The translations under genes were made by a program, and so were the position numbers. A stretch of DNA of 64,000 nucleotides from Scortum barcoo (lineage: Eukaryota > Chordata > Actinopteri > Centrarchiformes > Terapontidae). The notes below the pieces were generated by a model. That model searched no databases. It worked only from the letters and a program-made list of their open reading frames with translations, and had not been told where the DNA came from. Location of the stretch: NCBI GenBank assembly GCA_023238725.1, contig CM041551.1, forward strand, positions 5,279,259 to 5,343,258, written 5' to 3'. Below are positions 23,481-35,738 of this stretch, piece by piece; position 1 is the stretch's first letter, and each line of letters opens with the position of its first letter.

Positions 23481-26400
23481 GTGTTGGAATAACAGGAGGT
23501 TGCTTTGTTCTTTCAGTCTGCTGACATTTTGTGACTGTAACATAATGTACAGACATTTACCCTATTTCATCCTCATTTTTTCACATTTCCCACCATAGTA
23601 TTCCTCATGTTAATGATTTAAGACCCGCAAGATTCAGCATTTGGGAGCACCCATCATTCTCTTATGCGTGTATCCCAACTACAAAGTGGAAGCTGGTTAG
23701 CCTAGCTCGCTAATGTTAGCGTTCAAGTTTTTTTGTCAAATAATATGATACGGGGTACATTTACTGAAGCATTAGAATGAACAGAGTTATCATCCAGAAA
23801 CAAATAAGTAATCAGGGCAAAACAAACCCTGTCATATCCTCATTTCTTGGGAAAAAAAATCATTTCAGTTCAACCTTAATTACATCTTGTTTTTTTGTAA
23901 AGGGCTCTAATGAAAAAATACAGTAATATGTGAACATTCGAATGCTTAATGGATGATATTTAAAAGAATTAAAGTGTAGAACAAATGTCACTGGTGGCGT
24001 AATCCTCATTTAGGTACTTTGTGCTTCATTTATTTTAATATTTTACTATGTTTTCATTGAGTCATTCATGGAGTTTGGAAAATCTGTTTTTTGTTGAACT
24101 AATAAATAAATTCCAGTATCACATTTACAGATTTTTTTTTCTACCACTATAATTCAGCAACTGCTAGATACAGTATCTGATTTCTTTGTTGGCAGATGTT
24201 TCTTATATTAAGAGTCCGTGCGAGGTTTTGGCTGCAGTTGGCAGCTGTGATTCATGTCATTCATGTCAAAATCATACCAGCCGCATGTATGAAAACATGT
24301 AGTTCCAGTGCTCTGGACCACATTGAGTCACAATGTGATTTTTTCTTTTTGCAGTTAGCCAAATGCGGCACATAACAGCAATCCTCGGCAACAGCACCAG
24401 GTGCACCCTGTTTCTTAAATCTTTTACATGGTCTGGTGGAAAAAATATGGATTTTAATAAGTCCCTTTAGGAGCAGTAGAGGGTGGGAGCCTGGGAAAGT
24501 GGACTGAGTCAGGTGTCCTGTGCATTACATTAGATTCCTTTTTAATGCTTTATAATGACAAACATGCAGAGTTTAAGCTTACTGAGGTGACAAGCTTCTT
24601 TGTATTGTTAATGTCAAGTACAGTATGTCAGGTGACCCACCATTTCACATTAAAGACCACCAGTTGTTGCCAAATTAGAACAGTTTACATAATAAGTATA
24701 AAACTTCCCAAAAACAAAGTTGTGCATTTATAAAACCAGCAGGCCCAATTTATTGTTACGTTACTGTGGCTCTTTGCACTTCAAATTTGATGCCCAATTT
24801 TGGGATGTACTATTCAGTACCATTTCCCTCACATGCTTGCTTAGCTTAAGCTTCTCAATTATTCAGGCTCGGATCAATACTCAACACACTCCTGTGAAGA
24901 AAAGCAGGAGGGAGAGACGAATTTAAGCCTGAATCTGGATTATGGATTTGTATCAATTTATGTGTGGCCACTCAACCAAAAAATCTGTGGAAAACACAGC
25001 GAAACACGGCTAAGTGGGGAAAGCTGGGAGGCTGAGAGCTTCTGTCCATTTTAACTCCTTGTTCTTCAGTGACCCTTTTTAGCTTTGGCCAATTATTACA
25101 CCACTGGCCTTGGTCTATCAAAGGAGCCTTTCTCATTAGCCTGTCCCGTTCAGTCCACAGCCTTAATAAACAGGGTCTCCATTACTCAAGTTTACCTCCA
25201 ACTTTCACAACAAGGCTGAGTTAAGAACGCGCACTGACAAGTCACACATCAGTGATGTCCCTAACAAGACGGAGAGAGACGAGAGCTGTCCTTTCATGAG
25301 CGGGTTAAGTTCACTTGAGAGTAAAAGTTTCATTTAGGGATTTTAAAGGGGATTTGCTGGGATTTCCTGCTATGGCCTGGCTCCCCCTAGTGTTGTTTGC
25401 GATAACGTCCATGTCGCAGCATAGTCACACCTGTAGACGACACATCGGTTATTAATTATCAGCTTTTTTATCAAAAATTACTCCTGCCACATCACTGGCA
25501 TACAGGTAAGTGTAGTAGGTTGGTGACAAAGCGGAGCCTCTGTGTTTGAATGGACACTAACTACTGCGCAGACAATTACATCAGCAGTGGTCTGATGTCA
25601 TGTGAACCTCATTTCCTCACAGTCATGCCAAGACTGTATACTAAAAACAGGCTCAAGTTCTCATCAGATGAAGTACTTGGGACAAACATGGATCTGATAA
25701 GCAAGGTCTCCAGACCACTTTTCTGTTGTCTCTGACCTAATTGTCTCAAGTCTTAAGCCTCTTTTGAACTTGTGTGTGTGTCTGTATACAGTCATGCTGT
25801 AACATGTTTGTGAAACAGCAGTCGACAGGATCACGCCGTATAAAAGTCCCTCAGTAATCCCTCAGTAAGTTCTCATCAAGACAAGCACATTTTCCTCTGC
25901 CTGTTTCTGTTGATTTTGACATGGTCTGTCTGCCTTTTGGACCCAGCCTGGGCTTCACGTTGCATTAAATCCGTTATTGCACTATCTGGTTCTAAGTGCG
26001 TTCATCTGTGTGCCGCTGTGTGTGGTGTAAAGCCATACATACGTGTGGTTCATATCTTTCACCAGTTACAGAAATGTTCCTCCCTCGCTGGCGGCGTGCA
26101 GCAGTGTGGCCTCGAACCGTGGTCCCGCTCTCCGCCAAAGCCAAAGCCAGAATTAGAGATGGCGGTGAAGCCTACCACGGGCCCTTGTTGTATTTAGATT
26201 GGCAGACGAACAGCAGCTTCACTCAAGCCCTGTTTACAAAGGGCTCCCATCCACATTTGTGGGAATCGTGCCTGTAACGCTCACGTAAACAAAAGCCCTG
26301 AAAGGCCCATCGCTCTCTCTTTCTCTGCCTCTCTTTAAGACAGGCATCAGTCCAATAATGTGATGTTTTGGTTTAAAATTAGAGGAGGAACTCTCTTGGA

Positions 26401-27849
26401 AATTACATCTATGCTGGTCCCACAATTTGATTGTTTGTAGTCACAATGTAGGGAGTTGGTTTTTATTTTTACGGGGGTTGGTTTTAAAACCATTTCGACA
26501 ATTGAGATGAATCACTGTACAGGAACTGTACCGTAATTGCCTCAGACTGCATATGTACTGTATGATATGAATGTGTTAATTATGGTGCAGCGACTGACAG
26601 CTTCCTCAAATGCATCATGTTGTGCTCGGGATGACACACATTCCTTTCAGGCCAGATCACAAACAAACACAAATATGATTCCCTCCTACAAGTCCCGTCA
26701 CCGCTTTGAGCAGGTCTTGGGTGACCCAACTGCTGTTGTTGCGCTCACTTTGCCTCATATTTTCAACATTTTAGCTCTCCGTTCCAGACAAAATACCAAA
26801 AGCAAGATCATAGCACAGTGATTAAAGGAAAAACCCAAAATGAAAAATAATAACAGAGAGAGGGTTTAAAATAGGGTATGTTAAAATACATGGCAGGGAA
26901 ATCCTATCCCCGAGAGAGGGTCAGACATGTAATTTGAAAAAAAGGCAGAGTTAAATGACATGTAGGGAGTAATTATAGAGTCCGAATAGACAGAATGAAC
27001 TGAAATAATAAAATACCACCTAGGCCTGTCAAGACTGCTCTGTGGACCGAGGGAAAGTAGCCTTGGGTTTAAAGAAGGGCAAGCCAGCAGGCCACCACCC
27101 ATCCCTTCTCCACTCCGGCCTTACGGGAAACTATAAAGAGCATTTAACTCCGTGTGCTTTGATCACATGGAACACACATGAAACTATAGGGCTTTACAAA
27201 CAAGTTGAATTAAGGCTATTGTTCCCATGAAAGCATTCGAGTTTCTCCAAGACATTTCACCTGAAAAACAAATCATCTAGCTTACTTTAATGCAATTTGT
27301 AGTTTTAGAGCTTCTCTCAAAAAAAAAAGACTAAAAAGTAACAAAATAAAAGAGATAAACAGCTTTAAAAGGACAGTGATTGAAGAGAGGAATTAAAAGT
27401 GATCTGCATCACATCCAAGTAAAGTAACCTCATCTTCTGCACAAGGCCAAGTCTAATCTTGTTTAAAGTTGAGGACACTGCACAGGAAGATTTGATAGAG
27501 CCCTGCCTTCATCATGATTAGCCTGTTGGAGGTGTTACTTCAAAGCACAGAGCACTTCATTTGACTCGATTCCCCCAGCCTGTCTGCAAACGTTCGGGGT
27601 GTCACATTACCTTCAGATTGATGGAAAGCATCCTCCTCCATCCAGAGCTGCTGTCCCATTATGGCACTGTGGTTGCGCTGTGATTGATTGCTTGTGGACT
27701 CAGAGTGGAAGTGATGGATGAGAGTGTGTAGTTTACCAGCGGTGGCGTTGTTCATGTGATCATATTTCTAACCTTTCACATTAGCGCTGCCACGTGCGTG
27801 TCACCGAGGAGATATCACACAATCTAAGTGACGAGCTGCCTCTGTTGTG
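23481..27849. other. Mostly unique sequence
   Basis: No gene is supported across 4.4 kb. About 25000-25310 and 26780-27780 are repeat-free with sequence character like conserved noncoding DNA (for example ggccaattattacaccactg, ggagtaattatagagtccg). The frames 25910-26277 and 26537-26821 have no recognisable domains. Small A and T runs occur (for example aaaaaaaaaa near 27320). Confidence 0.35.
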
Positions 27850-28210
27850 TTAAAGGAACATTTCACCAGTAATTTATGTTGACATCTGGTCTGTACTGGT
27901 GGTCTCACACTTTGAAATCAGCATCTCCATCCCACAGTGCTTCCATTTGGCTACCAGTATGCATACGAGGCCCTAAATATTGAACCAGGTGTGTTTACCT
28001 GGTTGTATGTTTCTTATCGCATCCGCCTACACTTCCGCCTGCCTAAAAAAAAGTGCAAACACAGTCGCCTTTGTCAGAACAGTAACAATAAACGACAAAA
28101 AGCACTTTTGTGACGTCCAGAAGACAAAACTATAGGTTCAAAGCACCAGGTGTCACATATAAAACTGTGTGCTTTGTTTGATGTAGAAAACGATATGATT
28201 GGTAGTTTTT
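27850..28210. mobile_element. Partial short element with TTAAAG terminus
   Basis: It begins ttaaaggaacatttcaccag, close to the TTAAAGGGACAGTTCACC-type end of percomorph MITEs, and continues through cagcatctccatcccacagt. No matching right end was found before the Tc1-like remnant begins, so it may be truncated by, or unrelated to, that insertion. Confidence 0.4.
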
Positions 28211-28254
28211 GGGAGTGGTGCTGCAGTCTGTGACTTGTGAACATGGTTTTTGCC

Positions 28255-28545
28255 TTTACTTAAGTGAAGAAAAATCTTATTGTTATAGAATATATATATA
28301 TATAATTTCAGAGAATAGTGTGCTTCCAACGTTATGCAACTTTAGAGAAGGCCCTTTCAAATCTCTGCACGAGAAAACTAGGTCTATAAATGAATGGTCT
28401 TCCCAATTTGGTGTGGAGGAACCTGACTGTCCCACATAGAGCCCTGACATCTGGTCTTATCCAGCACTGGGATGAACTGGAACACAAACTGTGAGCTGCA
28501 CCTTACCTCACGAACGCTCTTGTGGCTGTTGATGGGAGAAAAAAA
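28255..28545 (+). pseudogene. Tc1-like transposase C-terminal remnant
   Basis: Frame 28209-28439 includes the segment EGPFKSLHEKTRSI and then WSSQFGVEEPDCP, which aligns by eye to the late catalytic region of a fish Tc1/mariner-type transposase. After that frame's stop, the homology continues in another frame at about 28462 (QHWDELEH). Such enzymes cut and paste DNA using a DDE/D triad. Here the segment that normally carries the second catalytic Asp (family form QHDN) is missing between EGPF and the following helix, and frameshifts and stops interrupt the rest. An (AT) run sits inside it. The fragment is dead, and no terminal inverted repeats were found. Confidence 0.75.
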
Positions 28546-31500
28546 GTTTTTGGCGCACTTGTTGAACTAATAATAATTACCAAAATTACCAAAGCAGTTA
28601 GGTACAGATTATTTTAGAATGAAATAACAGTCTGATATTACATTTTTCCTTTTCATACAGGATTATCTTTACATACACTGCAATATGAGAACAAGATGCT
28701 GTTTTTTTGTCCAAATCCCCTGGCCAAATGGACGGGTTGCTGACTTTTTGCCTGAGAAATGGAACTTTAGCCTCAGTCTTTTAGCAGAATATCCTGTATG
28801 TAGACTACAAAATCTTTTATAAGGTTCATTTTAAAGTTCATATTTTTGCAAAGAAAGAATATTCAGTCTCTCATGCTAAATATTTGGCATGTATATTATC
28901 CCAAAGAATATACATAGTCCCATAAGTCACTGTAATGTACAGTAGATGAGTGCGCTCACATGGTTGTGAAGGGAGGGCTGCAGAAAATACATTCGAGTTG
29001 TGCTCCACAATAAATCCTGTCAAGATGTTTGGATATCACGACAGCTTCACGTATAGATCACGGACACGCATGGAAAATTAAGAACAGCTGGGAAAGAATA
29101 TTTACCATCCTCCAGGAACGGCCCAGGTCTGTTTTTGTATTTCAAATGGCCTCCAGCTCAGTGGCTCATTTCCCAGCGCAGAAACTAGAGTTTACATGTA
29201 CAAGTGTGGCCCGGCCCGTAATGGTGCACACCCGGTGCTTATCTAGGATCAGCCCAGATTATGTTCAATCCTAACACTAACAGCCGCCCTGGTGCCCACA
29301 TCTCTCCCCTCATCTGTCAGTTAAAGGCACTCTGCATGCAACATGTGATACGCTGGCTCTAGCATGTCACTCCTCCAAATGGCAAGTAACTCAATTTTCC
29401 ACAGATGGTTTGTGAGAAGGAGGGAGAGAGAAAAACAGGCTGAGGGGATGTGTAGTTTTTGGCAAGAGAAGCAGTGATTCACATTTTGAGGAAATGATGA
29501 AGGGTAATTTCTCCCAATAGCTATGACCGACTGTATTTTTGTCCTCATTAGCTTCTCTTAGTCAGGGATGTAGACGGGAGCAAACCTGAACTCAGTTTAC
29601 CTTAATTTTTCTTTGTGGTTTACCCACTTTTGTTGTTGTTACAAATATCTTATAGTAAGTTACTGTTACTGTTGATGGAGATTATAGTATTTTAGGAGTA
29701 TTTTTTTCTAAATATAAAATAAACTTTTGTATATTCTGCTGGTGCTGAACCTTAACACTTGAAACTGTTGATTGGAACCCAGCTGTGAGACTTTGCTATC
29801 ACCTAGTGGCCATATAGAGGCATAGTTTTAGTTGGAATAACCATATTTAGTAAAGAATATGACCATGATTCACATGTTTCACTGTATTCTCTGGAGCAAA
29901 TGATTTACTGTAAGGGTAAATGTACTGCAGTTCATATGCAAATAATATAATATATATTCATACATGTATACATGTCCTATTTTAGTTACTGAGTTTCAAC
30001 ATGCAAACGGTGTTCTAGTGCATGTCTGGGATTGCTAATATTCAATAACCAAGCCAAGCCTTTATTGACATTTGCAGGTAACAGGTAACATAATACTTAT
30101 GACTGCTGTGTGGTCACGCCTGTGTTTTTATTTGAACATGTTTGCATGTGAGCGTGCATACATACAACACACACACACACGCATAAAGTGGGTAAATATG
30201 TCCATTACATGCAGAAGTCCAGTGTGTTAACACCATCTACGTGCCTCTGTATTCGCCTACAAGTCTGCAGAAAAGGTGGGGGGGAATATGAGAAGACTTG
30301 TTGCACTCCAGCCTAAGCTCCAGCAGCAGTTCTGCTCAGATTGATGGTCTTCAGGGATCAGCTGTGCTCCAGGTCTGGCAGCAGGGAAGGCTCTTCAGGG
30401 ATACCATCTTAATAGAGATAGCAGACTGTCTGGCTCTGTCTGAACGCTCAGCAGTAAGGGGGTGAGATGGATTGGTGTGTGTGTTTCTGTGTGTGTGTGT
30501 ATGCGCACACGCACTGATACACAAAGAAACAGACATACTTGGCGTACTTTTTCCTGCCTCTCCACTGACCATGATGTGTGTCAGTCGTATGTTGTAGATG
30601 TTTTGAAGCGCGCTGAGGATATGGGGCACTGGGGGTCCTCTGGGGTTGATTTTCTTTTTTTTTTCCACTGATGTTGAAACAACAACAACAAAAAAGACAG
30701 TACAATCTGAGGTTATGTTCAAACCGTGTGTTTTTCATGACCTTAATGATAACTGACATGTGTGCATCACAATTAAAGACAGTTTTTAAATTACATAGCT
30801 CTCTGGCTCAGTCATCATCATATTCAAAGTCAAACATAAAACTACTGTGAAGAATTTTAAATAGACGGTAAAAGTTAATCTAACTTTGAAATGAGAAGCG
30901 TTAACCTTGTTTTCTCTTTTATTCAGAGTAATGTATGTACTATGTAAAACAAGTGACCAAGATGAAAACAGTGGAAAAACATCTAAACAAAGGTACAATA
31001 TTGAAGGGATTACTAAAAATGATGATTAAAAAAAAGTCCAGTCAGGTTGTTATTATCCCATAGGTCATTATGACAGAGGGACAAGAGATAAGTTAAGAAA
31101 GAGCTGGTGTACTTCTATGGAAATATTTACAAAAAAAAAAAAAAAAACATGTCAAAAAAATATCTGACATACATATATGAAGCTGCTCACAGAGAATTTG
31201 ACCAACAAATTCGTTTGAAGATTGAAGAAAATGAAGAAAAACATTGTGTGGAGTGACAATGACAAACAACAATGGAAGTGTAATTATTCAGTTGTTAATG
31301 GCGATGTAATGGTTTTACAGAGTCAGATGGAGAATTTCATCAACAGGATGGGGCAAAACTTACCAATGAGCTTTCAGCTCCATCTATTGGCAAAGTTGAT
31401 CCCATCAAGCATTTCATTAGTAGTTCCACTTCCCCACCACCCTTGGCATTACGTAACAGCAAAAATCACACAGAGGCCACTTAGAGACTAGAGAGAAAAA

Positions 31501-32980
31501 GGGCAGTGGACAAGCGGGGGTTTTTATGAACACCCCTGCCTGGTACACTTTCACCTCAAGCTATCCACATGTTACTGCATTATTTATTAATATAAAGTTC
31601 AGTAACTTGAAGATGGTAACACACATTGTTGCTTTGAGCAAAAATTACATCCACACTCACTCTGTGATGATGCGTGTTATTTATCCAGTCACTCGATGCT
31701 CGTCTCCTCAGATTAAAACTAGCCTATGAAGGGTTATGTTGGTAAGGACTGTCAAACACGTTGGTCTGCAGAACAAAGACCAAGACTTTAGCAGCCTAAA
31801 TAAATCTCTATCCAAAACCATCCAGGCAAATAGTCATACTACATCAGCATTTGTTACAATGTATTATATCTTATATAATTCAGATTAGTCATTTTGAGTT
31901 AATTCAGACAAAGATAGAGCAGAGATTGCATAATGCATTTTTGTTTGGTGGTTTGCTCACAGAATATGATTACTTAATAGCTTTAATTTTTGTAAATTAG
32001 CTCAGAAAAAGCATGTAGCTTATTGACTTGTGTTTGACCCTATTATTAGTAGAATATTATTAGTAGAATATTCATGCATAAAAAATTGTGCATGCATATT
32101 AATATAACACTGTGGCCACCTTCTTCCTCACCATGTTCTTCTATCTCTGTTACAACAAACTAACACTGATTTCTGCTTTGATCTCAGGCCGATACAGAAC
32201 ATCAGCACAAACGTACTTTGTATGAAATCCTGCACTTTTTCATTATGTACCTCTGGCACATCTCAGCACATGGAAACAATTCATTTTAGTTTGAGATTGT
32301 CCTTTAAACTTAAAATGCATTGTTAGGATTTTGTTTTGATTTTTTTCCCTTTGATTTTTTTCCCTGCTCCCACAAAAATGCTGTAAACATTTCCTCATTT
32401 CTCACTCGTTATTTCAGGGAATGTTTCCATGGTTAGTGACATGGGTAATACAAATGAACCAGCTTAATGTTGCCCTTTAATCTGCATAGTTCAATAACAC
32501 CACATTCATATTTAGTTGGGCAACATGGCTTCCTGAATGCCACTTGTTTTCACTTATTTGATGTTTCTATCACTTCTCACTGAAGTACCCTGGTATTATA
32601 AAGAGTGTAGTTTAAGTTGGTTTCTTGAACACAAATTGGTCTTGTTACTTACTTTTAAAACTCTTAAACAATTTGCAATTAGAACTGCTGGCATTCAACT
32701 GAAGAATGCGGATTATTATATCCTTCTCAGTGCTTATGATCACCAAATATTTACCTGTTGCATCAACAAATTTATCAGTTCTTACCCTTACATCTTCTTG
32801 TTGGAGAGCTCTATAAGCCACTTTGCAGAGAAACACAACAAAGCTAACTCTTTCTTAAAGTAAAGTCTCCTCCTTTACTTTACACCTGTATGAACCTGAC
32901 TCTTGCACAGTGTTTGCTCTCTTTATTGAAGTAGATTTTCTTTCTTCATGTGGTTACCAAGACTCTCTTTATTTTCTTGG
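28546..32980. other. Mostly unique, AT-rich sequence
   Basis: No gene is supported across 4.4 kb. Simple features are a (CA) run at 30168-30180, GT-rich sequence near 30475-30505, and A17 at 31131-31147. Around 28930-29580 the sequence is less AT-rich and may hold noncoding conserved sequence. The frames 30351-30759 on the minus strand owe their length to CA/GT repeats and A runs. Confidence 0.4.
31131..31147 (+). repeat. A17 homopolymer
   Basis: Seventeen consecutive A. Could be a decayed retroposon tail, but the sequence upstream is not recognisable. Confidence 0.9.
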
Positions 32981-33295
32981 TTACCCCTCCTTTACCTTCT
33001 TTAATGCCTCAGTATATAAAACCTGGTTAATAATTCTGTCTCTTTGTATTTCTCTCATTTGCTTTTGTGCAACACAGCCTTGAAAAGTGGCACTATGATC
33101 TCCTTCACACTTGCAGCACTTTACTTTATCATTTGAGCTATATTTTCTGCGTGCACAATTCCCTCCATACCATGCACACCTTTCCTTTCCTTTGCACTGC
33201 CCTGCTACATGACGTATACACTGACACCTGGAACATTTACACTGTGGCAGAACATGTTCTCTCACTGAATAACCAAACGTGCCCAGTAAGACTTA
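32981..33295 (-). pseudogene. LINE ORF1 (gag-like) zinc-knuckle remnant, antisense
   Basis: Reading the minus strand from about 33295 to 32981, a CCHC knuckle C-x2-C-x4-H-x4-C is intact (residues 11-24 counted from 33265). A second knuckle has lost a cysteine (CAWYGGNC, Tyr where Cys is expected). A third, C-x2-C-x3-H-x6-C, lies at residues 50-64, followed by EIQRDRIINQVLYTEALKKV. This three-knuckle arrangement followed by a 'YAEAVKRV'-like helix is typical of the nucleic-acid-binding ORF1 protein of jockey/I-type fish LINEs. The frame is closed by a stop just upstream (about 33298) and ends at 32981, so only a fragment remains and no reverse transcriptase was recognised nearby. Confidence 0.75.
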
Positions 33296-33962
33296 CTACT
33301 TCCTTTAGTAAGAAGTTCTCAAAATAAAGTAAGATTGATATTCTCTCCATTCTCCCACCCCCCTTTTTCCTGATCAACCTTTAACCTTCAGCCACCTTAA
33401 TTCCTTTCTCTCTAAGTTCTGACACAATTTCTTTAATAGATAATTGGTAGTGGAGCACCACATGTTACACTATCCACAACATATTAGATGTTTACATATT
33501 AGTGTTATAGATGGAAGTAAGTGGCAGACACACTTGATGATTAACACTGTTCCTCTAGTTTAACATGAAAAAAAAGAAAAAAAAATGGCATGTCTTAAAC
33601 CACCGAGGAGTAATGATGCTCTAAAGACAACAAGATATTTGGGATCCTGTGCAGCCCTGAGGCTCTCTGCTAGAGGCTGGTCTGGAGTTAGCCATTTTAC
33701 ACGGCTCATCCATCACGACTCATTGCCAGAAGCCTGTTGTTAGCAAAGCCAGACCTCTAGTCCTGCGTAGCCCCGAGTCCTGTCCTCAGGGAGAGTCAGC
33801 ACCATGATAAAGCTGTACTCCTGCCTAAGTGCTGCCTGGCAGATGTGAAGATTATATTTATAGGTAATGATTAGGGAGCCTGAGTAAGAGGTAAGCCAGA
33901 GGTCACTCACCTAAGACTATGGTCATCACCTCAGCTTTAAATATATGTCCACATTATTCTAC
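33296..33962. other. Unannotated sequence
   Basis: This may include more of the decayed LINE body on the left, but nothing is recognisable. No gene is supported. Confidence 0.4.
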
Positions 33963-34282
33963 TTAAAGATACTCTATGGAGTTTTTAACTAGTTATGAAA
34001 CAGTTTCAGTTTAATACTGATGCCCCTATGTGATGCAAACAAGACCAACAGTGAGAAAATAGGCTACCTCTATTAGTTATTCTTAATACCCGCATGCATG
34101 GTGCTAACTGAAGGTCCGTCTCCCGAGCTGCTGCCCACGCTCCTCCTGGTGGAATAGTCTCCTTGCAGCAGGGAGTGAAGTGCAGAGGGAACATGTAACC
34201 TAATGTTAGGTGAAACACTACCACCTTTGTCCACAGGAACCGCCAAAGTCAACACAAAACAAGGTCCATAGAGCTGCTTTAA
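33963..34282. mobile_element. Complete short inverted-repeat element (MITE-like), 320 bp
   Basis: The left end ttaaagatactctatggag and the right end, reverse-complemented, ttaaagcagctctatggac, form a 19-bp imperfect terminal inverted repeat. It carries no coding capacity. Two overlapping minus-strand frames inside are shadows. The family (TTAAAGATACTCTGTGGAG-type end) is one I recognise from percomorphs. The target-site duplication is ambiguous because the flanks (actt / aactt) overlap the terminal bases. Confidence 0.75.
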
Positions 34283-34429
34283 CTTAAACTGTTATGTAGG
34301 CAAAGGCACAGATGGTCCATCGACAATAAGATCATTTTGTTGTCAAGGTAGAAATTGTTCTAAACCAGCAACACATATTGAGCTACATGTGCAGTGTAAA
34401 CAAGTGATGGTGGACTTGGCACAATGGTG

Positions 34430-34575
34430 TGTGGAGCTAAATGCTAACATATTTTATGTTAACTATGACATTCCCACCAGCCTCAGCTGAGACTTGTGTT
34501 AAGCACAAATTAGCAAATGTTTGCAAATGCTAACACACAAAACTAAGATAATGAACACAGTAAACATTAGACTCT
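34430..34575 (-). repeat. Dispersed percomorph-type repeat, inverted copy D
   Basis: The segment ggagctaaatgctaacata, then tgcaaatgctaacacacaaa and gaacacagtaaacattagac, is the reverse complement of the left part of copy A (tagcaggtataatgtttacc, atgtttgttgtcttag). Its orientation is opposite to copies A, B and C. Confidence 0.5.
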
Positions 34576-35380
34576 TGTAAATATGACCACTGGGGGGCAT
34601 AGAAGTAAAACATTTTTAGTTCTACCACAGTGGCTTTAACATTGGTTAATAATTACTTTTGAATTTTAAAACAGTAGACAACAGTTTACTTGTCTTTGGA
34701 CTACATTAAATGTTAGATCTCATCAAATCTTCCAGGGCACAAGCGGGAATTTCTTTAGGGCACAATTCAGGAACCAGTGTTGCTTCACTAGTAAAAATTG
34801 CTGTATTTAATTAAACACCAGTGTGTAGTTTGTGCAAACTGTGCAAACTCTGACATCTCAGACACAACTTCTCTTTTACATTTATATATAAAAACTTTGC
34901 TCAGAGCAGTTTTTACAAAATGTTACATGAGGCACCTATAAAACTGTATAGTCTTAGGTTCCCTACTGTCTTTGACATCTTTGGCTCTCTATGTCCATCT
35001 CTTTCCATCCCCGCCTCCATCCTACAGCCACATCCTACTAATTACCCCTCAGCAGTGAGACAGTGTTGCGTTTACTGACATGCTGAGGCAGGCCCGGTCT
35101 GTCTGACTGGTGGCTCTGACAGCCTGTCACACACATAATACACACATATGCACTCCATCAGAGCCACTGTGATAGCAGATAGTGGCGTGAGTCCTGGCCT
35201 CCGACCTGCAACCTCACTGGACCTCACCACTACTGGAACCAGCCCTCCACAACTACTAACCTATACCCCATTACCCCCACCGCCACACCACACGTGCATT
35301 TAAATGAGCTCCATGGCAATTTGCTGCTGTGCTGCCATCTCTGTGTCTGCCTCTGTTTGTCTCTGTCTCACCCCTGCTCA
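34576..35380. other. Unannotated sequence
   Basis: No gene is seen. The left half is AT-rich. The right half (about 34990-35300) is C-rich with several CCNCC runs. Confidence 0.45.
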
Positions 35381-35424
35381 CTCTTTCTCTCTCTCTCTGT
35401 CTCTCTCTCTCTCTCTTTCTCTCC
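35381..35424. repeat. (CT)n microsatellite, imperfect
   Basis: A CT tract of about 44 bp with a few interruptions (tctgtc, tttct). Confidence 0.93.
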
Positions 35425-35644
35425 TTGCAACTAATGAGGTTCTTGCTGGCTGTCAGTGCAGCCTGGAGATGCTGGAGGGTCTAATGGAAAGTCAAGAAGA
35501 TACAACCTGGGGAGCGGGGAGAAGCTCTCCAGATCTAGGAGTCACCAGGGTTTAGGTTAATTGTACAAATAAATATGGCACGCATAACAGAGGGTGATTT
35601 GTCATCATCTGTTAAAGAGGCAGCTTGCCTTACTTTTGTGTGGG

Positions 35645-35647
<3 letters not shown>

Positions 35648-35676
<29 letters not shown>
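35648..35676. repeat. (GT)n microsatellite, first of a pair
   Basis: A 29-bp perfect GT tract, followed 30 bp later by a second tract of the same orientation. Confidence 0.96.
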
Positions 35677-35705
35677 ACTGAGACATGGAAAGAATGCCAT
35701 GCAGT

Positions 35706-35706
<1 letters not shown>

Positions 35707-35736
<30 letters not shown>
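35707..35736. repeat. (GT)n microsatellite, second of a pair
   Basis: A 30-bp perfect GT tract. The 30-bp sequence between the two tracts (actgagacatgg...) is not itself repetitive. Confidence 0.96.
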
Positions 35737-35738
<2 letters not shown>

